A stretch of DNA of 64,000 nucleotides from assembly GCF_026247885.1 (NCBI RefSeq), contig NZ_CP110921.1, forward strand, positions 2,165,001 through 2,229,000. Direction: 5' to 3'. Numbering within the stretch: the stretch's first letter is position 1; every line of letters starts with the position of its first letter. Positions 46,530 to 54,367 of the stretch are shown here, one piece after another. The stretch comes from Methylococcus mesophilus. Its GTDB lineage: Bacteria > Pseudomonadota > Gammaproteobacteria > Methylococcales > Methylococcaceae. A model generated the notes under the pieces. That model searched no databases and was not told the DNA's origin. It saw only the letters and a program-made list of their open reading frames with translations. The position numbers and the translations under genes are program-made.

Positions 46530-48167
46530 TTATCGACAAATGTAAGTACCAATACCATCCCAGATGCCGGTATCATCTGGCTTAGCAGGGAATTTTGTAT
46601 CCGCGCACACAGCGTATTTTACCAGGCCATCTAATTTAATAGCGATATATTCTTTACTATTTGCGCCGACGTACACGGCACATCCTGTTTTGCATGGGCC
46701 TTCATCAAACCACATTAATATGACTCTGATAGAACACGAATTAACGGCAAAAGTTATAGCCGGATCTGAAGTGGCGTCAAACGATATGCACTGATGCGAA
46801 TCGCTCCCAGTGCCGTCGCCGTTACCACCACCTCCGTTACCGCCACCGCCACCGCCACCGCCACCGCCACCGCCACCGCCACCGCCACCGCCACCGCCAC
46901 CGCCACCAGAATTATCGTCTGGCGCGTGGTAATTTGGGATTGTAGCCAGTACGTCGGAAATCCTTCCCGCCAGCCCTTCGTCTAACGGACTGATATTGCT
47001 AGCAATCCTATCTGATATCTCAAATTGATTGTCTACAATACCGGAAAACTCAGAAGGCAAATGCATGCTTTCAAGCAACCCCCCAAGCCTATTATCAACA
47101 AATAGTTCCGACGCCGCATTGGCAGCAACATTATTAAAGAAAAAATTGAAAGATGGTTTCAGAGCCTCCATCGCTTTTTGCTCCAACCCGGCGATACCTG
47201 GCGCCATATCCAGGACCATACCGTTTACTGTGCCAAACCCTAAGCCGACCATGCTAGCTACCGCAGCCGTTCCCCCGATGGTAATTACCGCAGGCGCTCC
47301 TAAGGCTAACCCCGCAACAGAAACTGCCGCACCAACATAGACAGATGAAGTCATGAGCTTTTGGCCAATTTCCCTAGATTTATCGGCCAACTCATGAACA
47401 GAGCCAAGTAGTTCACTGGCAAAACTATTCACCAAATCTGCATCTGAAAAAATACTGGCTCTGGATGACGCTGATGCCGACCGTGGAAGTAAGCTCAACG
47501 TACGCCCAGTCGTATTTGATTTTCCAAAATTCAGGTCTATAGGACGACCTAGCCAGTTTTCCAACATCGCCTTGGCAGCCAAATCAGTCAAAGTCTTATC
47601 CGCGTTCTTCATGACAGACAAGTTAAGCTCAGGCATATCGAACCCAAGCTTTCTATTGACTCCGGCCCATATACTTGTTAACCGCCCAGGATTTTTAATC
47701 TTTGGAATTTTGTATTTAATGCTGTACTTCGTGTACCACCTTGAGTATGACTGAGAGGTGTCATCATAGAGAATAATAAAAAACTCGAAATCACCAAAAA
47801 CTTTAAATTGTTTTGGTATCGCCGGCATACTCGTTACAACATTTCTCGAATCATCCAAATAAGCAGGAAAGTATATAGTTTTCCCAAAAAATGGGCCACT
47901 TCGCGACGTAACAAGCAGAGAGATAAATATTCGGCCCGCATGAGACGCATTATCTGCAAAACTACCCTCTACGACCCCGCAATGTTTATCATGGACAGAG
48001 CAATCACCGATCTGAGTTCCCAGACTTGAGTCCACCGGGATATATATTTTATCAAATGGAGCAACCTTCAGGACATCTGACGATGCGACATTAGAATACA
48101 AAACAAGAAGAACTAAGAAGGGGAAGACCACGATAGCACACCCTTCTGCGTTAGTCGTTATATTCAT
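46530..48167 (-). CDS. Secreted protein with long poly-glycine linker
   Basis: 545 residues from MNITTNAEGCAIVVFPFLVL (ATG at 48167, GAGGTG eight bases upstream), with a signal peptide. The N-terminal domain includes GRIFISLLVTSRSGPFFGKT and FKVFGDFEFFIILYDDTSQS. A central hydrophobic stretch (VGAAVSVAGLALGAPAVITI) could insert in a membrane. More than 20 consecutive Gly residues (encoded at 46840-46908) join it to a Cys-rich C-terminal domain (HQCISFDATSDPAITF, CKTGCAVYVGANSKEYIAIK). The gene is clearly AT-richer than the chromosome, which suggests recent acquisition. No family is recognised. Confidence 0.7.
   Translation of the reverse strand: MNITTNAEGCAIVVFPFLVLLVLYSNVASSDVLKVAPFDKIYIPVDSSLGTQIGDCSVHDKHCGVVEGSFADNASHAGRIFISLLVTSRSGPFFGKTIYFPAYLDDSRNVVTSMPAIPKQFKVFGDFEFFIILYDDTSQSYSRWYTKYSIKYKIPKIKNPGRLTSIWAGVNRKLGFDMPELNLSVMKNADKTLTDLAAKAMLENWLGRPIDLNFGKSNTTGRTLSLLPRSASASSRASIFSDADLVNSFASELLGSVHELADKSREIGQKLMTSSVYVGAAVSVAGLALGAPAVITIGGTAAVASMVGLGFGTVNGMVLDMAPGIAGLEQKAMEALKPSFNFFFNNVAANAASELFVDNRLGGLLESMHLPSEFSGIVDNQFEISDRIASNISPLDEGLAGRISDVLATIPNYHAPDDNSGGGGGGGGGGGGGGGGGGGGGGGNGGGGNGDGTGSDSHQCISFDATSDPAITFAVNSCSIRVILMWFDEGPCKTGCAVYVGANSKEYIAIKLDGLVKYAVCADTKFPAKPDDTGIWDGIGTYICR
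46840..46908. repeat. Hexanucleotide tandem repeat (CCGCCA)n
   Basis: About 11 copies of CCGCCA encode alternating GGC/GGT glycine codons of the poly-Gly linker. Gain or loss of units keeps the frame and would alter only the linker length. Confidence 0.9.
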
Positions 48168-48432
48168 TGCAAACACCTCGAAATTACAGCAACATCACCA
48201 ACCCGGATATTCTCTTTGATATTAGCCAAGCCCGAATCACACATAAGCACGCCCGCAACAATATGCAGAACTAGAAAACCCTTATATGGTACATTACATA
48301 GCCAGGTTAATGGACGCACCCAAGAAATAAGTATCTTCCAGCAGACCAGGGGATCTACACTTTTTGGTTAGATGAGCCCTTGCGGAGCAACGATATCCGC
48401 TATTTTCAGTTACCCTCCGGGCAAAGCGGGGA

Positions 48433-48590
48433 CCTTATGGCATACCCTTATATACATCTCCTGCTGCTGCCTGCCAGATGACTTGCAAATCGTTGATGTC
48501 GAATCGTTGCTTGCCACAGCCAGGGAGGCATCGCGGTTCGTCAAATGATTGATACGGAAGATGTTACCAACTTGTCTCTAACGGGATGCC
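48433..48590 (-). repeat. 158-bp inverted repeat, right copy
   Basis: Inverted partner of 46273-46430, same length and no gaps. It abuts an IS200-type remnant at 48592. The surrounding 48177-48859 has no intact gene. Confidence 0.75.
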
Positions 48591-48591
48591 T

Positions 48592-48750
48592 ATTGGGAAT
48601 GAACATCACGTGATACTTACAATCCCATCGCGTATAGGAAAGACTCTGGCACTCTTTCATCCTGCTCTTGGCGAGATTTCAGGTTCACAACGGCCGCTCC
48701 CGAGGTCAAACCCCGTGACTCCCCGGCAAAGCCGGGGTTTACCTCAGTTA
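48592..48750 (-). pseudogene. IS200/IS605-family element end with tnpA start
   Basis: On the minus strand a hairpin typical of IS200 left ends (GAGGTAAACCCCGGCTTTGC folding with GGGGTTTGACCTC, 48702-48745) is followed 42 bp later by the start of a Y1 transposase, MKECQSLSYTRWDCKYHVMF (ATG at 48660). After ~23 codons the sequence changes abruptly into the 158-bp repeat. The HUH and Tyr residues are absent, so the element is dead. Confidence 0.7.
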
Positions 48751-48859
48751 ACCACCCTATAGGTTGAAAGTTAAGCCAAGCCCAAATCGGATTTCGACCT
48801 GGCGACGAGAAAAGTAGTCGAGAACGGGATATCTTACCCCCTAAGATTGAGCTGCCACA

Positions 48860-50089
48860 TCAAAAAGCTCTGCCCAACCATCCCAGAAGCCCGCCATCAG
48901 ACTTAGACTTGCTTCTCCGATAATAAGAGATCACAAACTCACCTTTTGAATTGGAAGCAACTTTAGCATACCTCACATCAGCACTTACGCTCTTTCTAAG
49001 CCTAAGCCCCTTATTGTTTAGCTGCGCAGACCAGAGAACCCCATTATTAACCTTCCTATTATTCGTTGACCAAAACACAGTTTCACTCCCCTTGCCGTCC
49101 AAAAATACCGCCAAAGGATGGGTAAGCATGGTGCTAGGCATCTTATACTTCGGGGATTGAGCCTTCAGGGACAGCATCCCTTCAGAATCATAACGGTAAA
49201 TTTCCACCCAACGGCGCCACGTGCGCGCATTTGCATTATAGCCGCCAGAGGCACCGAAGATCACAGAGAATTCGCCTTGCTCGTTAGCAGCAATTGCGCT
49301 TCCAAACACTCCACCAAAGTCGGTTTGGAATTTACTAACTTCGATCGCTGGCCCAGCAGCCAAATCTTCAAAATCATATGACTGTACAAGAACCCTATGT
49401 ATGTTCTCGGACGACTCGGACCAAGCAAGAAGGTACTTATCAGATGTTAACGCAACACTAGGTCTTGACCAATCTTCGCCCTTGTTTGAGACAACGATGG
49501 CATGCTTACTGGCAACGCCGTTTGCATCAAGCCTTCTAGCAAACGAGCCAGTCGCCTTATAATCGTCATACGTATCGTGATGTGCCGTAACAACAAACTC
49601 CTCCCACGTAACGACGGATATACCAGCATTGTTTATCGCAGCCGATATGGTGTAACCTTTTTTTGACGATAAGGCAACCAATGGATGATCTTCCTTTATC
49701 CCTGAAGCGGTACATCCATCGTACTTCCTGGCCTTAATCCCCTCAGCGGAATTCCAAGCCAGTACAAACGCTCCAGTCCCACTCATCGCCAACGCTGGCG
49801 ACTCTAATGTGTTCGACCGCACGGATTCCCATGATTCCGGAGAGTTCGCAGGGACCAATGTCAAGGGCTCTCCAAGAGGCGCTCGGTCGCGACTGAAGCA
49901 GCGGCCGTCTACCGTGCCGGTTTCCGCGTTAACCCAAGCCATGATAAAGCTTCCGTCATCTGCGACACCTACGGAAATTGAGCTATTCTTGGAACCGTTA
50001 ATTGGTATTTGAAATCCGCTGCTCGTTTCTGCATTTACATTGAAAGCAAGAAATGCGGAAGTCGCCGCACAGAATATAATTCGCTTCAT
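48860..50089 (-). CDS. Secreted protein of unknown function (propeller-like)
   Basis: 409 residues from MKRIIFCAATSAFLAFNVNA (ATG at 50089, AGGA upstream), a clean signal peptide. The mature part has spaced repeats with W and G such as SVGVADDGSFIMAWVNAETG, LAMSGTGAFVLAWNSAEGIK, AINNAGISVVTWEEFVVTAH and VALTSDKYLLAWSESSENI. This suggests a six- or seven-bladed propeller. Codon use and composition are AT-rich like the neighbouring poly-Gly gene. No enzyme motif is visible. Confidence 0.7.
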   Translation of the reverse strand: MKRIIFCAATSAFLAFNVNAETSSGFQIPINGSKNSSISVGVADDGSFIMAWVNAETGTVDGRCFSRDRAPLGEPLTLVPANSPESWESVRSNTLESPALAMSGTGAFVLAWNSAEGIKARKYDGCTASGIKEDHPLVALSSKKGYTISAAINNAGISVVTWEEFVVTAHHDTYDDYKATGSFARRLDANGVASKHAIVVSNKGEDWSRPSVALTSDKYLLAWSESSENIHRVLVQSYDFEDLAAGPAIEVSKFQTDFGGVFGSAIAANEQGEFSVIFGASGGYNANARTWRRWVEIYRYDSEGMLSLKAQSPKYKMPSTMLTHPLAVFLDGKGSETVFWSTNNRKVNNGVLWSAQLNNKGLRLRKSVSADVRYAKVASNSKGEFVISYYRRSKSKSDGGLLGWLGRAF

Positions 50090-50225
50090 TTTCAATCCTA
50101 CGCTTAATATTTTGTTATCACTTATATAATTAATACTAACACGAAACCTAACCCCTACCCCCTTAACTTTTGTGATCTCATGTTACAAACGACGCAACAC
50201 GCGCCTCAATGCAAACGTCATTAGT

Positions 50226-50963
50226 TTATCTAAATTGCAAAGGCAGCTTTAGAGGGGTCGAGAAAGGCAAAGATACTTCAACAATCTCAACCCTGTCGAA
50301 GCCTATCAAATAGTCATCCTCTCTTGGGATAACATCATTGCAAGTGTATTTATAATTACTCCAAGTCCAAGAAAACATTTCATGGTATGAAGCGGAATCG
50401 CCTGAAACAACAGACGCGATATAATGACGCCCGAACGAGTCAACTAATAGTGCTGGCGCAGCACTTATTTGATAATCCTGGGCAACATAAGCTGGGCCAG
50501 AGCAATCTTTCGATTTATAGAACGTTGGGACATCCCCCCCCACAAAACCATCTATCCTGGTCGTCACTTTTAGGGAGGGTATCCAGACATACAGAGACCT
50601 TGATGGACCAATTGGTACAAAATCACCCGTACTACTATCTTCGAGATAAGTGACCGGCCCCTCTGCCGCACCGGACAAGTATCCGATAAACTCATTATCT
50701 GCGCTAAAGATGGCAGGCGTAGTGGTCGGTCCTTGAGGTCCTTGAGGTCCTTGAGGTCCTTGAGGTCCTTGAGGTCCTTGAGGTCCTTGAGGTCCATTGG
50801 AGCCTAGACTGAAAGTTTGCTCGCTGGCTTTGCAGGGTATGGCTAATCGCATAACTTTTGTTTTCTTATTCACACATACAGGGGTATTTTCTGCAAATGC
50901 AGCGACAGGCAGGGAGGCCATTATAAATGCAGCCGCGCGAAGCGAATTGAGTGCTCTATTCAT
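50226..50963 (-). CDS. Secreted protein with collagen-like Gly-Pro-Gln repeat
   Basis: 245 residues. Signal peptide: LRAAAFIMASLPVAAFAENT. A short Cys-containing segment (PVCVNKKTKVMRLAIPCKAS) is followed by seven Gly-Pro-Gln triplets plus Gly-Pro-Thr and then a ~150-residue C-terminal domain (DNEFIGYLSGAAEGPVTYLE, FYKSKDCSGPAYVAQDYQIS). Such proteins may trimerise through the collagen stretch and sit on the cell surface. The gene lies 26 nt downstream of a short ORF that follows leader copy 2. It is AT-rich like its neighbours. Confidence 0.78.
   Translation of the reverse strand: MNRALNSLRAAAFIMASLPVAAFAENTPVCVNKKTKVMRLAIPCKASEQTFSLGSNGPQGPQGPQGPQGPQGPQGPQGPTTTPAIFSADNEFIGYLSGAAEGPVTYLEDSSTGDFVPIGPSRSLYVWIPSLKVTTRIDGFVGGDVPTFYKSKDCSGPAYVAQDYQISAAPALLVDSFGRHYIASVVSGDSASYHEMFSWTWSNYKYTCNDVIPREDDYLIGFDRVEIVEVSLPFSTPLKLPLQFR
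50728..50790. repeat. 9-bp tandem repeat in collagen-like gene
   Basis: Seven exact copies of GGTCCTTGA (minus strand reading Gly-Pro-Gln units). The identical units imply recent expansion; unit gain or loss stays in frame. Confidence 0.92.
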
Positions 50964-50988
50964 TTTTTATTTGTCCAGACACAGAGTA

Positions 50989-51123
50989 TTAATGCCGTGA
51001 CGAAGGCGACGAAACTTTGGTACAGGCTGTGACACCTGCCTCGGAATGGAATTCATCAACAGATAGAGCGTGTGAGGTTAAATAGTAACGGGCACAAAGG
51101 TACTTTCCTGGGAGCATGCTCAT
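50989..51123 (-). CDS. Short ORF behind conserved leader, upstream of collagen-like gene
   Basis: 44 codons, MSMLPGKYLCARYYLTSHAL onward, six bases after ACGGAGAG. Its position matches the 36-codon ORF at 45265-45375, but the peptides share only the start. It may be a regulatory leader peptide or merely an open frame behind the conserved ribosome site. Confidence 0.35.
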   Translation of the reverse strand: MSMLPGKYLCARYYLTSHALSVDEFHSEAGVTACTKVSSPSSRH

Positions 51124-51271
51124 CTCTCCGTTCATGGTGTTTTATCGTTCTGCCGGGTTCCGCCCGGTCCTTTTCGTTCCGAGGCAGGCAAGTCAACCGC
51201 CACGCCTCCTCTGACTTGTGCGCGAACATACCATCGGATTCCTGTGTGGCGCATCATCAAAAGTGATGATG
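51115..51271 (-). promoter_or_regulatory. Shared 157-bp leader, copy 2 (upstream of collagen-like gene)
   Basis: The dyad CATCATCACTTTTGATGATG (51252-51271) is at the identical distance from the start codon as in copy 1. The hairpin CCGGG-N5-CCCGG and the TGAACGGAGAGATGAGCATG start region are retained. The stem is kept while the loop differs, consistent with selection on RNA structure. Nothing else is seen in 51272-51419. Confidence 0.6.
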
Positions 51272-51419
51272 ATTTTTTTGCGAATTTATGTTAGGCAAAT
51301 GTCGAGCCGACGCTTTTCCATGACGCCGTTGTGGTTACCGTCAAGCCCGGCTAGACTCCCTGACTGCCGCCATCCCATCGGCCGGCACTCACAATAACGA
51401 ACAACAACGGAGCATCCCC

Positions 51420-53321
51420 GTGGTCCTGCGGACCGGAACTCTCGGCGTGCTGGCAGCCTTGACGTGTCTGCCGGCCCTGGCCGAGGACAAGAACAAACCC
51501 GTCAAGAAAAAGAAAGGCGGGCAGGAATCCATCGTCCAATTGAGCCCGCTGGTGGTGTCCGGCACCCAGGATTACCCGTTCGGCCACCAGACCGACGAGC
51601 ACGCCGTCACTGCCCTCGACAACCAGGCGCTGGTCCGCTCCGGCAAACGCGGGCTGGGAGATGTATTGCAGGGCTTTCCGAGCCTCAACATGGTGTCGGT
51701 ACCCGCCGGCGGGGTGACCTCCCTCACCTTGCGCGGCGCCAGCGGCTACGGCCTGATCCAGATCGACGGCATCCCCCTGCCAATGAGCAACACCGGCCAG
51801 TTCAACCTCGCGGGCATGCCTGCGGAAGCCTTCGAGAACACCGAAATGATCCGCGGCTCCGGCGCCGTGCTCTACGGCAGCCATGCCCTGGGCGGCCTGA
51901 TCCGGCTCTCGACCCGTGACCTGCTCGCCACCACCGGCTCGGCCCACGTCGAAGGCGGCAGCTTCGGCGCCCTGCGCGACACCGTGGCGGGCAGTTGGGC
52001 CGGCGAACAAGGCCGGATCAGCGGCACCTACAGCCGGGACGACTTCTTCGACGGCACGCCCTATGTCAATCCGCAATTCGGGGACGGCTACCGCAAGCCG
52101 GCCAACGCCAGTCTCGCCACCCTGCGCGGCAGCACCAAACTGGGCGATGCGGGGGAATCCGAAAGCAGCCTGGTGTATTCCAACTCCCACAGCGGCTACG
52201 GTAAGTACGTCCTTACACCGGAGCACGTCCTCGATTTCGTCGACGACCCCAACGCCTTCATCAACCAGGAAACCTGGCTGGCGCAGAACCGCAGCCGGAT
52301 CGCGCTCCACGAACATTGGCAGAGCGGGCTGCAGTTCGGCTTCACCCAGCAGCAGAAGACAGTGCGCTCCGGCGTCACGGATAGCGGCATGCTCAGCCAC
52401 ACCTATCTGGCGCGCTGGGAGAACCTGCATCAGTGGGTCACGCCGGACACCGGCACCTGGCACCTGACCTGGGGCGGCGAAGGCTGGTACGAGGACGGCG
52501 CCACACCGGACGGCCGGTACCGCAGCCAGCGCGCCACCGGTGCCGCCGTCGGGCGCCTGGAAATGAAGTCCGACCGCTACTCGGGCGTGGTCGGCTTCCG
52601 CACCGACAGCTACGAGCAGTACGGCGTCCACACCACTTTCCACGCCGGCAGCCAGTACCGGGTCCTGCCCGAATTCGCCGTCTTCGCGGATGGCGGCATC
52701 GGCTACCGCCTGCCCAGCTTCCCCGAACTGCTCACGCCCTTCATCGGCAACCCCGCGCTGCGCCCCGAGCATGGCGCCAGCGGCCAGGCGGGGTTCAACT
52801 GGGACGTGACCGGCTCGACCCAGCTTTCCCTGACCGGCTACTACAACCGCTTCGACGACCTGATCATTCTGGCCCGGCTGCCGATCGGCCTCTACCGCTC
52901 GGAAAACATTCCACGCACCCGCATCATGGGCCTGGAGATGCAAGGCGCCACGGCCTGGAACGCGCAATTCAGCAGCGGCATCGACTACACCCTGAGCTCG
53001 AACGAAAACCTGGACACCGGCGACCCGCTGCCGCACCGCCCCGACAGCATCGGCCGTTTCTGGACCGAATGGCGCGGCCAGACCTGGCCCCTGCGCCTAT
53101 GGACCGAAGCAATCTACCGCGGCCTGAGCTACTCCGACGGCCGCAATATCTACATCGGTGACGCCCTGCTCATAAACATGACACTGAACTACGTCGTCGA
53201 TCCCCGCCTCACCCTTTACGTCCGCGGCGAAAACATCACCAACAACCAGACCTCCGACACCTACATCCTCGGCGTCCCCGGTGCGGCGGTGTATGGGGGG
53301 ATTCGGGCGAGTTTGCCCTGA
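51420..53321 (+). CDS. TonB-dependent outer-membrane receptor
   Basis: 633 residues. Signal peptide: GTLGVLAALTCLPALAEDKN. A TonB box-like LSPLVVSG precedes the plug domain (RSGKRGLGDVLQGFPSLNMV, SLTLRGASGYGLIQIDGIPL, EMIRGSGAVLYGSHALGGLI). Then comes a ~480-residue 22-strand barrel ending LTLYVRGENITNNQTSDTYI and VYGGIRASLP. The plug resembles BtuB/siderophore receptors. No cobalamin riboswitch box or Fur-like dyad is visible upstream, so the ligand is open. The GTG at 51420 has GGAG eight bases before it. Confidence 0.92.
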   Translation: MVLRTGTLGVLAALTCLPALAEDKNKPVKKKKGGQESIVQLSPLVVSGTQDYPFGHQTDEHAVTALDNQALVRSGKRGLGDVLQGFPSLNMVSVPAGGVTSLTLRGASGYGLIQIDGIPLPMSNTGQFNLAGMPAEAFENTEMIRGSGAVLYGSHALGGLIRLSTRDLLATTGSAHVEGGSFGALRDTVAGSWAGEQGRISGTYSRDDFFDGTPYVNPQFGDGYRKPANASLATLRGSTKLGDAGESESSLVYSNSHSGYGKYVLTPEHVLDFVDDPNAFINQETWLAQNRSRIALHEHWQSGLQFGFTQQQKTVRSGVTDSGMLSHTYLARWENLHQWVTPDTGTWHLTWGGEGWYEDGATPDGRYRSQRATGAAVGRLEMKSDRYSGVVGFRTDSYEQYGVHTTFHAGSQYRVLPEFAVFADGGIGYRLPSFPELLTPFIGNPALRPEHGASGQAGFNWDVTGSTQLSLTGYYNRFDDLIILARLPIGLYRSENIPRTRIMGLEMQGATAWNAQFSSGIDYTLSSNENLDTGDPLPHRPDSIGRFWTEWRGQTWPLRLWTEAIYRGLSYSDGRNIYIGDALLINMTLNYVVDPRLTLYVRGENITNNQTSDTYILGVPGAAVYGGIRASLP

Positions 53322-53423
53322 CGGGGTTCGATCATTCCGGCGGAATCCGAAAAAGACGGTTCCGCCCGAGTTGAGCGTCAGGCCCGAAGGGGCGGAAGCA
53401 AGGAATAAGGTAGAATTCGAACC

Positions 53424-53612
53424 ATGAAAGTGTCCGAAATTCTACGGCTACTGGCTGATGACGGATGGTATCCAGCCATGACTCGCGGCAGTCATCGTCA
53501 GCTCAAGCATGCGATCAAGCCCGGCCGTGTTACCGTAGCAGGCAAGCCAAGCGACGAGATTTCCCCAGGTACCTTGAATAGTATTCTCAAGCAAGCCCAG
53601 CTCAAGAGGTAG
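53424..53612 (+). CDS. hicA: HicA-family mRNA interferase toxin
   Basis: 62 residues, MKVSEILRLLADDGWYPAMT with the catalytic His in RGSHRQLKHAIKPGRVTVAG and the end GTLNSILKQAQLKR, all standard for HicA. Double-stranded-RNA-binding fold; cleaves mRNA. It is followed after 4 nt by hicB, in the usual toxin-first order. Confidence 0.93.
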   Translation: MKVSEILRLLADDGWYPAMTRGSHRQLKHAIKPGRVTVAGKPSDEISPGTLNSILKQAQLKR

Positions 53613-53616
53613 TCCC

Positions 53617-53829
53617 ATGCGTTATGCCATCGTCATAGAGCCCGCTGGCGGCAACTTCTCCGCCTATGTTCCCGATCTGCCCGGTTGCATTGCAACTGGC
53701 GCCACGCTTCAGGAGACCGAGGTAAACATCCGTGAGGCAATCCTTTTACACCTGGACGGCATCAAAGAAGACGGTGAGCCCATTCCCGTACCTTCTGCTG
53801 TAGTCGAATATTGCGAGCTGGCTGCCTGA
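53617..53829 (+). CDS. hicB: HicB-family antitoxin
   Basis: 70 residues, MRYAIVIEPAGGNFSAYVPD with LPGCIATGATLQETEVNIRE and AILLHLDGIKEDGEPIPVPS, the partial RNase-H-like HicB fold. The short form lacks a clear C-terminal DNA-binding domain, so repression of hicAB may use another factor. Confidence 0.92.
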   Translation: MRYAIVIEPAGGNFSAYVPDLPGCIATGATLQETEVNIREAILLHLDGIKEDGEPIPVPSAVVEYCELAA

Positions 53830-54091
53830 TCCGAAAACCGCGGTTCACTCGAAGAGCGTCGATACCCTCGCCAACACCTCATCCATGATCGCAACCGGGA
53901 TTCGGCGCTGGTATGGCCCGATATGCGTCGCGATTACGGTGAGCCGCGTCAGTGTGCGCTGGCGCTGCTGGAAATACGTTTGTTTTTCGTGGCCTTCGTG
54001 GATCGCGTCGACGAGAGACGCATCATCAGTCTGCGCAAGGCCAACAACCGGGAGAAGATGCGCTATGCAAAAGTTTCTGACGCTACGTAAC
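53830..54091 (+). pseudogene. BrnT-like toxin gene, N-terminus lost
   Basis: Right after hicB a frame reads NRDSALVWPDMRRDYGEPRQ, CALALLEIRLFFVAFVDRVD, RRIISLRKANNREKMRYAKV. This is the C-terminal two thirds of a BrnT-type RNase toxin, including the RIIS-RKAN signature. No start codon or conserved N-terminal strand precedes it. A minus-strand ORF across this region is a shadow. Confidence 0.75.
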
Positions 54092-54367
54092 GGCAGGAAA
54101 GTCCTGATCAACACACCGGAAGAAGACGCCGCCATCACGGCGGCGGCCCTGTCCGATCCTGACGCCGCGCCGCCGACCGATCAAGAATAGGAGGCGGTTA
54201 AACCGCTCGTGCGCAGAGGAAGGCCGCCCGCAGATGCCCCAAAGGAACGCATTACGATCCGGCTATCGCGCCACATCGTAGACCGGTTCAAAGCAACCGG
54301 CCCTGGCTGACAAACCCGGATCGACTCCGCACTGGCGGAATGGCTGAAGGAACATCGCCAGGAGTAG
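54065..54367 (+). pseudogene. BrnA-like antitoxin gene with two in-frame stops
   Basis: From ATG 54065 the frame encodes MQKFLTLRNGRKVLINTPEE and onward to a TAG at 54188. It continues RRGRPPADAPKERITIRLSR and HIVDRFKATGPG to a TGA where the family has Trp, then QTRIDSALAEWLKEHRQE and TAG at 54365. The sequence otherwise aligns end to end with BrnA (RHH domain), so two point mutations inactivated it. The start overlaps the brnT remnant, as in intact brnTA operons. Confidence 0.8.

Noticed and set aside
48177-48432. Possible small genes in the AT-rich gap
   Set aside because: Only short frames without ribosome sites; nothing assignable apart from the repeat and IS200 remnant further on.
50728-50790. 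Period-9 array considered as CRISPR or direct-repeat origin
   Set aside because: Units are contiguous with no spacers and lie in frame in a secreted collagen-like protein.
51272-51419. Cobalamin riboswitch upstream of the TonB receptor
   Set aside because: No B12-box-like sequence or suitable structure could be seen; ligand left unassigned.
54065-54367. Recoding (stop readthrough) in the BrnA-like gene
   Set aside because: No recoding element is visible, two different stop codons are involved and the partner toxin is truncated, so decay is simpler.
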